Below are positions 24,454-32,417 of a stretch of DNA of 37,204 bases, piece after piece. This DNA comes from an uncultured Bacillota bacterium (GTDB lineage: Bacteria; Bacillota_I; Bacilli_A; RFN20; CAG-826). Within the stretch, counting starts at the first letter, position 1. Each line of letters begins with the position of its first letter. The translations under genes and the position numbers were made by a program. The notes under the pieces were generated by a model. That model was not told the DNA's origin. It worked only from the letters and a program-made list of their open reading frames with translations, and did no database searches. Where the stretch lies: NCBI GenBank assembly GCA_937876465.1, contig CALEHV010000047.1:1-37204 (forward strand), written 5' to 3'.

Positions 24454-25782
24454 CTTCGGATCCTTGAGATCAATCCCAAGTTCTTTACCTTCATACATGT
24501 AATCGAACCATGGGAAGTTTTTGAATTTATTAATATGAAGTCTATGCATTTCCTCGGTAACCATAATAACTTTTCCAGCAATATGTTTATCAGGATAGAA
24601 ATCATAATATTCTTCGTCAACAAATAATGAGAAAACAGAAAGATCAACTGTCATTGGATAGGTTTGAACTCTCTTGTAGTCTAAGTCGAACGACCAAGGT
24701 TCACCGCATTTAGTTCCTTTATAATGGACACCTTTATGGTCAATCCAGTAATCGCCTTCACCGCAAATCTCAGATATTTGTCCTTTAGCAACGAAATGAT
24801 CTTTTGGTAAGTATCCAAGTTTTACATGGAATTTCCAGCAATAATCTGGGTTTGCACGAATTTCATCTATAATAGCTTGTCTTTCCATGTGAGCCCAATC
24901 ACTTGGTGTATCTGGGATAACACATGTGTCATCAAACGGATGGAAATCATAATAATCGTCCATTGTAGCCCCGTTTCCACATTCAGTGCATTTTATATAG
25001 TTATGCTCACTAATCATGGTTTCTTTGCCACATTTAGGGCATTTATAGCACATATCAGCTAAGTTCTTGCAGATCTCGCCTTTTGAATCGTACTTAATGT
25101 GTGCGGTTTTGTTCCATTTATAGTCATCATGACGGAATGTTTCGTTTATTTTTGCTTCAATTTCATCAGCAGTTAGTTTCTTTAAATCTTCTGGACTAAA
25201 CAATAATTTAAGTTCGCCATAAACATGTCCAAGACGATCATCTTCACAAATTTTGTTATTTGTAAGATAACTACCTTTTAAAGACATGCAATAAACTGGT
25301 ATTCCAAACGCTTGAATAAATCTTCCTGTTCCAGGAACGATTGGTTGATTATCACCAAAAATACTAGATGTTCCTTCTGGGGAGAAAGCAACAATACCGT
25401 TCTTTTTTATAATTGTTCTCATAGCACGAACGCCATTTAAGTCGTTACAGAAAACTTTCTTAGGAAGAATACTCATCATTTTGAATGGCCAATGCAAATG
25501 GTGTCTAAAAAATGATGTATATTCAGCAACAATTGAAAGTCTTCTTGGGAAACATGCAGTAGTTAAAAACGTATGGTCTCTTCTACTTTGGTGATTCCAA
25601 ATAAGAAAAGCAGGTCCTTTGCATTTGCTAATTGGGTCGATAACTTTAATATGTGGTCTATACTTAGCACCCAAAAGGTGAGTTCTACCAACAGCCCAAT
25701 AAATAAAGTAGCAAACAGGATTTGGCTTGTGATATTTTCGAGTGACTAACTCTTGATGTAAGTCTTTAATTTTTTTAGCCAT
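24442..25782 (-). CDS. PlsC-type acyltransferase with zinc ribbon and C-terminal beta domain
   Basis: 446 residues. The acyltransferase core (about 40-215) has WNHQSRRDHTF (NHX4D) near residue 62 and FSPEGTSSIFG (EGT motif) near 132, as in 1-acylglycerol-3-phosphate acyltransferases. A zinc ribbon follows: CYKCPKCGK paired with CTECGNG near 245-270. The C-terminal about 170 residues look like a beta-rich, PH-like domain (KGQISEICGEGDYWIDHKG). It starts 2 bases after degV. Likely role: acylating lysophosphatidic acid or a related lipid; the added domains are unusual for PlsC and may set specificity or localisation. Confidence 0.82.
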   Translation of the reverse strand: MAKKIKDLHQELVTRKYHKPNPVCYFIYWAVGRTHLLGAKYRPHIKVIDPISKCKGPAFLIWNHQSRRDHTFLTTACFPRRLSIVAEYTSFFRHHLHWPFKMMSILPKKVFCNDLNGVRAMRTIIKKNGIVAFSPEGTSSIFGDNQPIVPGTGRFIQAFGIPVYCMSLKGSYLTNNKICEDDRLGHVYGELKLLFSPEDLKKLTADEIEAKINETFRHDDYKWNKTAHIKYDSKGEICKNLADMCYKCPKCGKETMISEHNYIKCTECGNGATMDDYYDFHPFDDTCVIPDTPSDWAHMERQAIIDEIRANPDYCWKFHVKLGYLPKDHFVAKGQISEICGEGDYWIDHKGVHYKGTKCGEPWSFDLDYKRVQTYPMTVDLSVFSLFVDEEYYDFYPDKHIAGKVIMVTEEMHRLHINKFKNFPWFDYMYEGKELGIDLKDPKKGS

Positions 25783-25784
25783 TT

Positions 25785-26657
25785 TTATCTATGTTTAGCG
25801 TGGAATGTAACACCAATTGCGTCTGGTCCACAGTGTGCACCTGCAGTTGGGTTAACTGGAATGATTTCAATATTTAAATCATCTCCAAATTGTTTTCTTA
25901 ATGTATCAGCAAATTCTTCTGCCATTTCTAAAGCATCAGTATGAGCAATAACAACAGGATAATCTTTAATATGGTCTTCTAAGGAAACGACATATTCAAG
26001 AAGCTTTGCAACAGCGCCTTTTCTACCTTTGGCTTTTCCACATGATGTCATTTTGCCATCACTGCCAATGTAAATCATTGGACGAATTCCAATAATTCCA
26101 CCCATGAAAGCAGCAAAACCGGCCACACGTCCGCTCTTAGCAAAGAACTTGAGGTTATCAGCGTAGAAATAGAATGCTTGTTTATCAACATTTTCATCTG
26201 CCCAAGCTTTAATTTCTTCGATTGATTTACCTTCTTTATAAAGCTTGCCCATTTGTTTACAAAGAGCATAGCTACCTAAAGTAATACCTTTGGTATCAAT
26301 TAATTCTAAACGGCAATTTGGGTAGAGTTCTTTTAAATCTTCCATTGCAAGCCTAAGTGAATTAAATGTTGCTGACATAGCAGCACTGAAGTGAATGTAT
26401 AAAACATCTCTTCCTGCTTTAAATTCTGGTTCGAAATATTTCTTATAATCTTCTGGAGACAAAGCTGATGTTGTTGGTAAATTCTTTGTTGTTCTAAGCA
26501 TATCGTAGAACTTCTTTTGATCAAAAACTTTCCAGTCAACATATGGATAGACATCTTTACCATCAATACAGACTGGCATAGAAATCATTTTTGCGCCAAC
26601 TTCAGCACAATCTTCTAATGTGACATCGCAATCACTATCAAAAAATAAAGTGTACAT
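25785..26657 (-). CDS. DegV family fatty-acid-binding protein (FakB-type)
   Basis: 290 residues of the DegV/FakB family, which binds a fatty acid so that FakA can phosphorylate it. The N-terminus TLFFDSDCDVTLEDC holds the family's Asp-Ser start, followed by TTSALSPEDY near 62 and HFSAAMSATFNSLRLA near 90. IDTKGITLGSYAL precedes the lid region FFAKSGRVAG near 175, and the C-terminus has VNPTAGAHCGPDAIGV. AAGGAGA precedes the ATG. It sits in plsX-acpP-degV-plsC, an arrangement that supports a role in incorporating exogenous fatty acids. Confidence 0.92.
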   Translation of the reverse strand: MYTLFFDSDCDVTLEDCAEVGAKMISMPVCIDGKDVYPYVDWKVFDQKKFYDMLRTTKNLPTTSALSPEDYKKYFEPEFKAGRDVLYIHFSAAMSATFNSLRLAMEDLKELYPNCRLELIDTKGITLGSYALCKQMGKLYKEGKSIEEIKAWADENVDKQAFYFYADNLKFFAKSGRVAGFAAFMGGIIGIRPMIYIGSDGKMTSCGKAKGRKGAVAKLLEYVVSLEDHIKDYPVVIAHTDALEMAEEFADTLRKQFGDDLNIEIIPVNPTAGAHCGPDAIGVTFHAKHR

Positions 26658-26671
26658 AATTATCTCCTTAT

Positions 26672-26899
26672 TTATTTTGTGGCATTAGCCTCTAAAAAAT
26701 CGATTACATCTTGAACAATAACAAAGTTAATGGCGTCAGAGAAGTGAACTCCAAATTCGTCTTCAAGTGACATCGCAAGCATCATAATGCCAATTGAGTC
26801 CAAACCTAAGTCTTCAACTAAACGTGAATTGACTGTTGCACCATCAACGTTTGCATCTGGCATGGCTTTTTTAATTAATTGTAATAATCTATCAAACAT
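26672..26899 (-). CDS. acpP: Acyl carrier protein
   Basis: 75 residues, acidic and helical, of the ACP family. The phosphopantetheine Ser is in LGLDSIG (usually DSL) near residue 35. The ATG at 26897-26899 follows AGGGAGA at normal spacing; a longer reading frame starting in the plsX tail lacks a ribosome site. It starts one base before the plsX stop region and is followed by degV. It may be the housekeeping ACP or a dedicated partner of PlsX and the acyltransferase; DSI in place of DSL is a minor difference. Confidence 0.9.
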   Translation of the reverse strand: MFDRLLQLIKKAMPDANVDGATVNSRLVEDLGLDSIGIMMLAMSLEDEFGVHFSDAINFVIVQDVIDFLEANATK

Positions 26900-26900
26900 T

Positions 26901-27878
26901 TTATTTCTCCCTAGTATCTTCTCCATCGTAGAGTGTTTTATTCTCTGCGATATTTATTAATATATGAGCAGCGTTTCTAATAGCTCTAGCGCCACTGCTT
27001 CCACGACATTTCATTACGTATGTTTTTGCACCAAGCATGATGCCGCAACCAAGAGATTCAATATCGTAAATTTTCATTAGATAACCAGCAAATTCCATTG
27101 CTTCTTTTTCTTTACCGTTTTTCTTACCATATTTAATCATCTCGGTAATGATATTTGCAGCGCTACCTTCGGTAACTTTTAAAATTTGATTACCGGCAAA
27201 GCCATCACAAATAAGTACATCACATAAGCCTGATAAAGCTTTATTGCCTTCAATATTTCCAATAAAGTTCAATGTTTTATCTTCTGCGAGGATCTTATGT
27301 GCTTCTTTAACAACCTTATTACCTTTTGTTGGTTCTGCACCGTTACTTAATAATCCAACTTTAGGAGATTCAATTTTATAAAGCTTTCTCATAAAGTCAG
27401 AACCTAACCTTGCGAAATCATGCAATTGAGAAGCACCAACATCAATGGATGCGCCTGTATCAACTAAGCAAGTAAAAGCATTATTTGTTGTTGGAAGAAT
27501 AGCAGACATACACGGTCTTTGCATTCCATCTAAAAGATAACGAATGCTTCCAACCATAAGAGCACCACTGTTTCCAGCAGAAATCATTCCAATTGATTCT
27601 CCTTTTGCAGCTTCTTGTATTGCTTTAAAAATTGAAACGTTTGGTTTCTTATAAAACGCTTCAACTGGATTATCATAATTTGTAATTGTTTCAGTTGTAT
27701 GAATAATTCGAACTCTATTTGGGTCTAAATTATACTTTTTGATTAACTCTTCATCACCGACAAGAATAACGTTAACATTTGAAAACTCATCAATGACTAA
27801 TTTTGCGCCTTCAATGATTGCCTCAGGTCCTTTATCAGATCCCAAGGTATCAAGAATAATTGAATAATTTTTTGCCAT
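26901..27878 (-). CDS. plsX: Phosphate acyltransferase PlsX
   Basis: Interconverts acyl-ACP and acyl-phosphate for the PlsY step of phospholipid synthesis. About 325 residues. Family landmarks: SIILDTLGSDKGPEAIIEGA at the start; MISAGNSGALMVGSIRYL near 95; LLSNGAEPTKGN near 180; and CDGFAGNQILKVTEG near 225. The ATG at 27876-27878 follows AAAGG by 7 bases. It is the first gene of the lipid operon. A palindrome overlaps its -10 box. Confidence 0.95.
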   Translation of the reverse strand: MAKNYSIILDTLGSDKGPEAIIEGAKLVIDEFSNVNVILVGDEELIKKYNLDPNRVRIIHTTETITNYDNPVEAFYKKPNVSIFKAIQEAAKGESIGMISAGNSGALMVGSIRYLLDGMQRPCMSAILPTTNNAFTCLVDTGASIDVGASQLHDFARLGSDFMRKLYKIESPKVGLLSNGAEPTKGNKVVKEAHKILAEDKTLNFIGNIEGNKALSGLCDVLICDGFAGNQILKVTEGSAANIITEMIKYGKKNGKEKEAMEFAGYLMKIYDIESLGCGIMLGAKTYVMKCRGSSGARAIRNAAHILINIAENKTLYDGEDTREK

Positions 27879-27895
27879 ATAAAAACCTTTCGACA

Positions 27896-27914
27896 CTTTG
27901 ATTATATATCAAAG
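27896..27914 (-). promoter_or_regulatory. plsX promoter -10 inside a TTTGAT inverted repeat
   Basis: CTTTGAT-N5-ATCAAAG is a perfect 7-5-7 inverted repeat, and the minus-strand TATAAT (27901-27906) lies within it. TTTGAT...ATCAAA half-sites resemble those of the streptococcal lipid repressor FabT, though the spacing differs. No good -35 is seen. Confidence 0.5.
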
Positions 27915-27973
27915 AAGCGAATTTTTATATTCTTTTCGTATAAATGGTTTTTCACTAATGAAAATTACAATAC

Positions 27974-27995
27974 AAAAAACCCACAATGAAGTGGG
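27974..27995 (-). terminator. Terminator of the ABC transporter operon
   Basis: CCCAC and GTGGG (27980-27995) form the core stem with a 6-base loop, followed on the minus strand by TTTTTTGT. Confidence 0.85.
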
Positions 27996-28008
27996 CTTTT
28001 TTAACAAC

Positions 28009-28989
28009 TTATAACGGCAAGTCTTTTTTAACAAATTTTCTTGAACCTATAATGGCAAATACAACGCCAATTAAAACAAGGATTCCTAATTTCCATAACC
28101 AATCTAAGGTTACAGCACCGCCTAAACCATTAATAGCTTTTGCGAATGTGGACATACTTTCTGTATCAACAAGAGTATATATAGTCAAGTAGTTAAAGAA
28201 GTTCATTGCTTCAACGCCAACGCCGACAGAAACGAAAACCTTGTTTCCAAATAAACCTAAGATACAGCAAAGGAATGCAAGAACACATGCACCACCGCCA
28301 ACTGCAATACTCTTATTGGATTTATTGAACCAGCATGAAGCACCAAAGCATACACCTGTTAAACCAAACATAGCAATAAAGCTACCAAAGCAGTAAAGAA
28401 TAGTTCTTAAAGCGAACGCTTCAAAATTTAACTTTGAAGGAGGCGCAATAACAAAAGCAACTGTTCCAGTAACAAATGCACAAATTGTAATAATTAAGTA
28501 CATTGCTATTAAAGATAGAAACATAAATAGATACTGCGTTCGAACAACCTTTTTCCTATTGGTAGGAGTCGAAAGAATATAAGCCATAGATCCGTCACTA
28601 ACTTGTGCAGCAATGAGTTTATTAGAAACAATCATGACATAAATCATTGGTAACAAAACACCGGCAATCTTATAAATAAGATCATTCATAACAGAGTTCA
28701 AATCGATGTTTGACATAGTTTGAATTCTTGAAAGGTTAAATCCCATTGTGTTAAGCAAACCTAAGATTTGCAACCAAGACATGCCTTCATCTTCAACATA
28801 GGTTTGAACTAAACCCATATCAATATTTGTAAAAATCTTCTTAGTTCCGACAACAAGATTAATAATGATGAAAATAGCAGCACTACCTAAAGTCAAAATT
28901 AACCATAAACCTAAGTTTGATTTTAAAGATTGCTTAAATAATGGTTTTGAGAATAAAGATTCTTTCTTTTTACTTTCTACGTTTTCCAT
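28009..28989 (-). CDS. ABC-2 type transporter permease
   Basis: 326 residues with about six membrane segments: near 30-48, 108-125, 155-185, 195-220, 228-252 and 300-318. A long extracellular loop follows the first segment. It shares the ABC-2 permease layout, with ISNKLIAAQVSDGSMAYILSTP-type residues in the cytoplasmic coupling region. AGGAGG lies 8 bases before the ATG; the gene overlaps the ATPase gene upstream by 20 bases. With two different ATPases but one permease, the complex may use a heterodimeric ATPase. Substrate unknown. Confidence 0.82.
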   Translation of the reverse strand: MENVESKKKESLFSKPLFKQSLKSNLGLWLILTLGSAAIFIIINLVVGTKKIFTNIDMGLVQTYVEDEGMSWLQILGLLNTMGFNLSRIQTMSNIDLNSVMNDLIYKIAGVLLPMIYVMIVSNKLIAAQVSDGSMAYILSTPTNRKKVVRTQYLFMFLSLIAMYLIITICAFVTGTVAFVIAPPSKLNFEAFALRTILYCFGSFIAMFGLTGVCFGASCWFNKSNKSIAVGGGACVLAFLCCILGLFGNKVFVSVGVGVEAMNFFNYLTIYTLVDTESMSTFAKAINGLGGAVTLDWLWKLGILVLIGVVFAIIGSRKFVKKDLPL

Positions 28990-29938
28990 CTTTGAAGCCT
29001 CCTATAACTTTTTCCATAAAGTATTTTTCTAATGTGTATTGAATTTCTTTAATTAATTTAACATTGAATTTAGCTAATTCCTTGAACATGTCGTCTATTT
29101 TTTCATTAGGCACTCTAATTAAATATCCAAGCATCTCAGGAATTTTTTGAATTAATTCAACTTTAGATGTATCGACATTATTGAAGTCGTCTTCGTTTTT
29201 GAACGAAATGAAGAATTCTTTAAATGGACGATTATGAATTTCTTCCATATCAACAATATCGATGAGATGGCCGTCTTTAATGAAACCGACATAGTCACAA
29301 CATTCTTCAAGTTCATCAAACATATGGTTTGACATAACAATAGTTGCACCACGTGCCCTTTCTTCCTTAATGATGTTAATAAACGATTCTCTCATCAAAG
29401 GATCAAGACCTGTTGTAGGCTCATCTAAAAGAATAATTTCAGGGCGATGCATAAATGCAGCTACTAAAGCTGTTTTTTGTTTCATGCCTTTGCTCATTCT
29501 TTTTAAGTTCGCAGTTGGGTCTAATTGAAGAGCGTTAATAATCTGCTCAGCTCTTTTCATATCTGTAACGCCAAGCATTTGAGCTTGGAAGTTTAAAAAT
29601 TCTGTTCCATCTTCTAAAGGTGGGAAAGCAATTTCTCCTGGAAGATAACCTAAATACTTTTTAATTTCTGTAGCTTTTTCCCAAGCGTTCATTCCGTAGA
29701 CTTCAACTTTGCCTGAATCAGGTTTTAAAAAGCCCATAATATGACGAAGGGTTGTTGTTTTTCCAGCGCCATTGGTTCCACAATATCCAAATGTCTTTCC
29801 TTTAGGAACGACAAAAGAAATGTCAAAGAGTCCTCTTCCTTTGCCATAGTCTTTAGTCAAATGATCAACTCTAATAGCAATATCAGAATCTTTGATGTTC
29901 TTTAAGGATTGAGCATGTTCATAAATATCTTTTTTCAT
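28970..29938 (-). CDS. ABC transporter ATP-binding protein (second copy)
   Basis: 322 residues. Walker A GTNGAGKTTT near 70, signature MSKGMKQKTAL near 165, Walker B IILLDEPTTGLD, and the switch His in VMSNHMFDELEE; a C-terminal accessory domain follows. The ATG at 29936-29938 is chosen because AGGAGCG precedes it; the longer frame has no ribosome site. The signature MSKGM departs from LSGGQ. It overlaps the upstream ATPase gene slightly short of its end and the permease gene by 20 bases. Confidence 0.88.
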   Translation of the reverse strand: MKKDIYEHAQSLKNIKDSDIAIRVDHLTKDYGKGRGLFDISFVVPKGKTFGYCGTNGAGKTTTLRHIMGFLKPDSGKVEVYGMNAWEKATEIKKYLGYLPGEIAFPPLEDGTEFLNFQAQMLGVTDMKRAEQIINALQLDPTANLKRMSKGMKQKTALVAAFMHRPEIILLDEPTTGLDPLMRESFINIIKEERARGATIVMSNHMFDELEECCDYVGFIKDGHLIDIVDMEEIHNRPFKEFFISFKNEDDFNNVDTSKVELIQKIPEMLGYLIRVPNEKIDDMFKELAKFNVKLIKEIQYTLEKYFMEKVIGGFKDGKRRK

Positions 29939-29948
29939 AATCTCGCTC

Positions 29949-30911
29949 CTATTTTGTGTTTCCAACAACACCAGAAAGACCACCAAAGATTCTGTCTTCT
30001 TTGTAGAAAGACATGAAGTAGTCTTGCAAAGTAAATGGTTTTTCTCCAAAAGTGCTTAATTTAATTCCTTGAACAGATTCAATGAATTTTTTGTATTGGG
30101 TGTCCTTGAATTTAACTGTAATGCTTAATCTTGCTTCGTTTTTCTTAATAATCTCAAACGGGCATTTTGCAATATAGGCATCATAGTTTTCTTTATCTTT
30201 TGCAAACAGCACATACACTTTTGTATTAATTTTCTTAACTTCTTCTGCGTTGAATGTAGAAACGTGAACACCGTCTTTGATAATTGAAATCATGTCGCAT
30301 GTTGCTTCAACTTCAGAGAATATGTGGCTTGAAAGAAGAATTGTCTTTCCTCTTCTCTTTTCTTCAACAATAAAATTGATGAATACTTGTTGCATAACAG
30401 GATCTAATCCAGATGTTGGTTCATCTAAGATTAAAACATCAGGATCGTTCATAAATGCCGTAACAACAGCAAGCTTTCTTTTATCTCCTAATGACATTTC
30501 CTTTACCATTGGAGATGGGTCTAATTTAAACAATTTTAAAAGGTAATCAAGACGTTCTTTGTTTTCTTCGCCTCTCATATCTTGAATCATCTTAATAAAT
30601 CCCCATCCATTAAGACCTGCTGGAATACTTGGCTCACCAGGAAGATATCCGACTTTTCCTAAAATTTTCTCGGTGTTACCAAAGGTATCCATTCCTAAGA
30701 TTTGGGTAGAACCTTTTTGAGGCTTACTGAAACCCATAATATGACGAATTGTGGTTGATTTACCGGCACCATTTGGCCCTAAATAACCATAACATTCGCC
30801 TTTATGAACCTTAATTGAAACGTCAAAAACACCACGATGATAGCCATAGTCTTTGGTTAAATGGTCAACGTTAATGATTACAGGTTCGTTTTCGAATGAT
30901 TTCTTTGCCAT
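29949..30911 (-). CDS. ABC transporter ATP-binding protein (first copy)
   Basis: 320 residues. Walker A GPNGAGKSTT near 43, signature MSLGDKRKLAV near 140, Walker B VLILDEPTSGLD, switch His in LLSSHIFSE; accessory C-terminal domain. It is clearly a paralogue of the next gene (shared VDHLTKDYG and RHIMGF), so an old tandem duplication. The signature is MSLGD in place of LSGGQ. It starts 3 bases after the lipoprotein gene. Confidence 0.88.
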   Translation of the reverse strand: MAKKSFENEPVIINVDHLTKDYGYHRGVFDVSIKVHKGECYGYLGPNGAGKSTTIRHIMGFSKPQKGSTQILGMDTFGNTEKILGKVGYLPGEPSIPAGLNGWGFIKMIQDMRGEENKERLDYLLKLFKLDPSPMVKEMSLGDKRKLAVVTAFMNDPDVLILDEPTSGLDPVMQQVFINFIVEEKRRGKTILLSSHIFSEVEATCDMISIIKDGVHVSTFNAEEVKKINTKVYVLFAKDKENYDAYIAKCPFEIIKKNEARLSITVKFKDTQYKKFIESVQGIKLSTFGEKPFTLQDYFMSFYKEDRIFGGLSGVVGNTK

Positions 30912-30914
30912 AAT

Positions 30915-32300
30915 CTATCTTTTAAGTGTTAATGGAAGTCTATGGAAACTCCTGAATTTAAATGGATTTTGATAGAAATTTCCATAATCATAAACTTTGT
31001 CAGCCATATCGGACACACTACCAATTTGAATGCCTAAATTTGGATCTGTGAAATCGTGAACTAACGAAATTTTCACTTCTTTATATTCTCTAAAATCACC
31101 GAATTCGTCTTTTGCAATAACAAAGCCGCTTATAGTTGCATCGGAAGTTGTTAATTTATTTTCTCTATCGTAATAGTAATACATTTGCTTAGAAGCACCT
31201 TCCATTGTCTTGTTATAAGAAGTAATTGCTCCAACAGGTACCATACTTCCACTAATGTCTTGGTAGACAAGTGTATTCGAAAATTCATTAGCGTATGTCT
31301 TGTTCATAGCATCGACTTCGTTAATTTGTTTTTCAAGATCGACAACAGGTTCTGTTCCGAAACGTCCTTCGCCTTCAATACCTGGCATTTTAACAAGTTC
31401 GCCTTCACTCATAGATTTGCCTGTTATTTTTGTTCTATGTTCTTCTAAGTCGTAAGTTTTTAAAGTTCCGATAACTTCTAAGATATTGTCAAAGAAGTCT
31501 TTAATAGAATGTATCTTTTGTGCGACTTCATCATCAATATCGATAAACTTTCCATACCAAGTTAATTGTTGTTGCAAATCATTAATTGAAACAGGAACTT
31601 GCAAGGTAATTGTGTTTCCATCGCAGTATGTACATAAAATGTATTCAACAATTGAGCTTTCGATAACAGAATCTAAGTTACTCAAAAGTTGTTCTGCTAA
31701 TTCTGCGGCTTCTTCTGATACTTTTGTTCGAATGTAAGTATAGAAATCTTCCAAACCTGGAATGTTTTCTTTATTGATAACAGTTCCCACATTTAATCTT
31801 GTGCCAAATTTTTCATCAGAATAATTGGTCTCATAATAATAACCTAAGAATCCTTTGTTAATAGCGTTAATTAATTCTTGAGGGAATTCAGCAAAGTTTC
31901 CACTTAAATTTGCATTAGCATAAAACATCTTTCCAGCTTTGGTAATCTCTGTCTCACCAGTAGGACCTAAATCTATAAACGAATCTGTTGCTTTTTCGTA
32001 TTTATAATAATTAGAATCACGTCCTTTTGTTTCGTCGGACAAGACAAAAATTATATCTTGATCATTTAATTTGCTTTTGTCTAATCCTTCTAACCCCTCG
32101 TATGTCAAAACAGTTTTAGCAACAGGTTTACGTTTTGCATAAACAAAGTCTTCGTCAGTGAGTTCCATTGATAAGCCTATCTTAGTTTCTCCTTCACCTT
32201 CTTTGCCTAGCATAAAAGAATATTTGCCAACCAAAGAATCTTTACCACACGAAGTCAAACATAGAATAGGTAATATGAATAAAAAACGCTTATTTTTCAT
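30915..32300 (-). CDS. Lipoprotein of the ABC transporter operon
   Basis: 461 residues, not recognised. The signal peptide KRFLFILPILCLTSC ends in a lipobox. The mature part begins DSLVGKYSFMLGKEGEG, a lipocalin-like strand pattern, and is mostly beta-rich with acidic patches. AGGTG precedes the ATG at 32298-32300; the longer frame starts within the leader. As the first gene of an operon with two ABC ATPases and a permease, it may be the extracellular partner or a lipid-linked sensor of that transporter. Confidence 0.75.
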   Translation of the reverse strand: MKNKRFLFILPILCLTSCGKDSLVGKYSFMLGKEGEGETKIGLSMELTDEDFVYAKRKPVAKTVLTYEGLEGLDKSKLNDQDIIFVLSDETKGRDSNYYKYEKATDSFIDLGPTGETEITKAGKMFYANANLSGNFAEFPQELINAINKGFLGYYYETNYSDEKFGTRLNVGTVINKENIPGLEDFYTYIRTKVSEEAAELAEQLLSNLDSVIESSIVEYILCTYCDGNTITLQVPVSINDLQQQLTWYGKFIDIDDEVAQKIHSIKDFFDNILEVIGTLKTYDLEEHRTKITGKSMSEGELVKMPGIEGEGRFGTEPVVDLEKQINEVDAMNKTYANEFSNTLVYQDISGSMVPVGAITSYNKTMEGASKQMYYYYDRENKLTTSDATISGFVIAKDEFGDFREYKEVKISLVHDFTDPNLGIQIGSVSDMADKVYDYGNFYQNPFKFRSFHRLPLTLKR

Positions 32301-32319
32301 ATAAAACACCTCAATATGT

Positions 32320-32326
32320 TTTATTA
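32320..32326 (-). promoter_or_regulatory. Likely -10 box of the lipoprotein-ABC operon
   Basis: TATAAT on the minus strand, in an AT-rich gap of about 115 bases, roughly 20 bases before the ATG. Just upstream is AAACAT-AA-ATGTTT, a perfect 6-2-6 inverted repeat. No clear -35 box. No terminator of the antiporter gene is visible in this gap. Confidence 0.4.
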
Positions 32327-32417
32327 TAAACATTTATGTTTTATAAGAATAGCATATTTAAAACACTATAAATATTATTCAAAATTTAATTATTACTAAT
32401 TAAGCAAATGATTGAAC

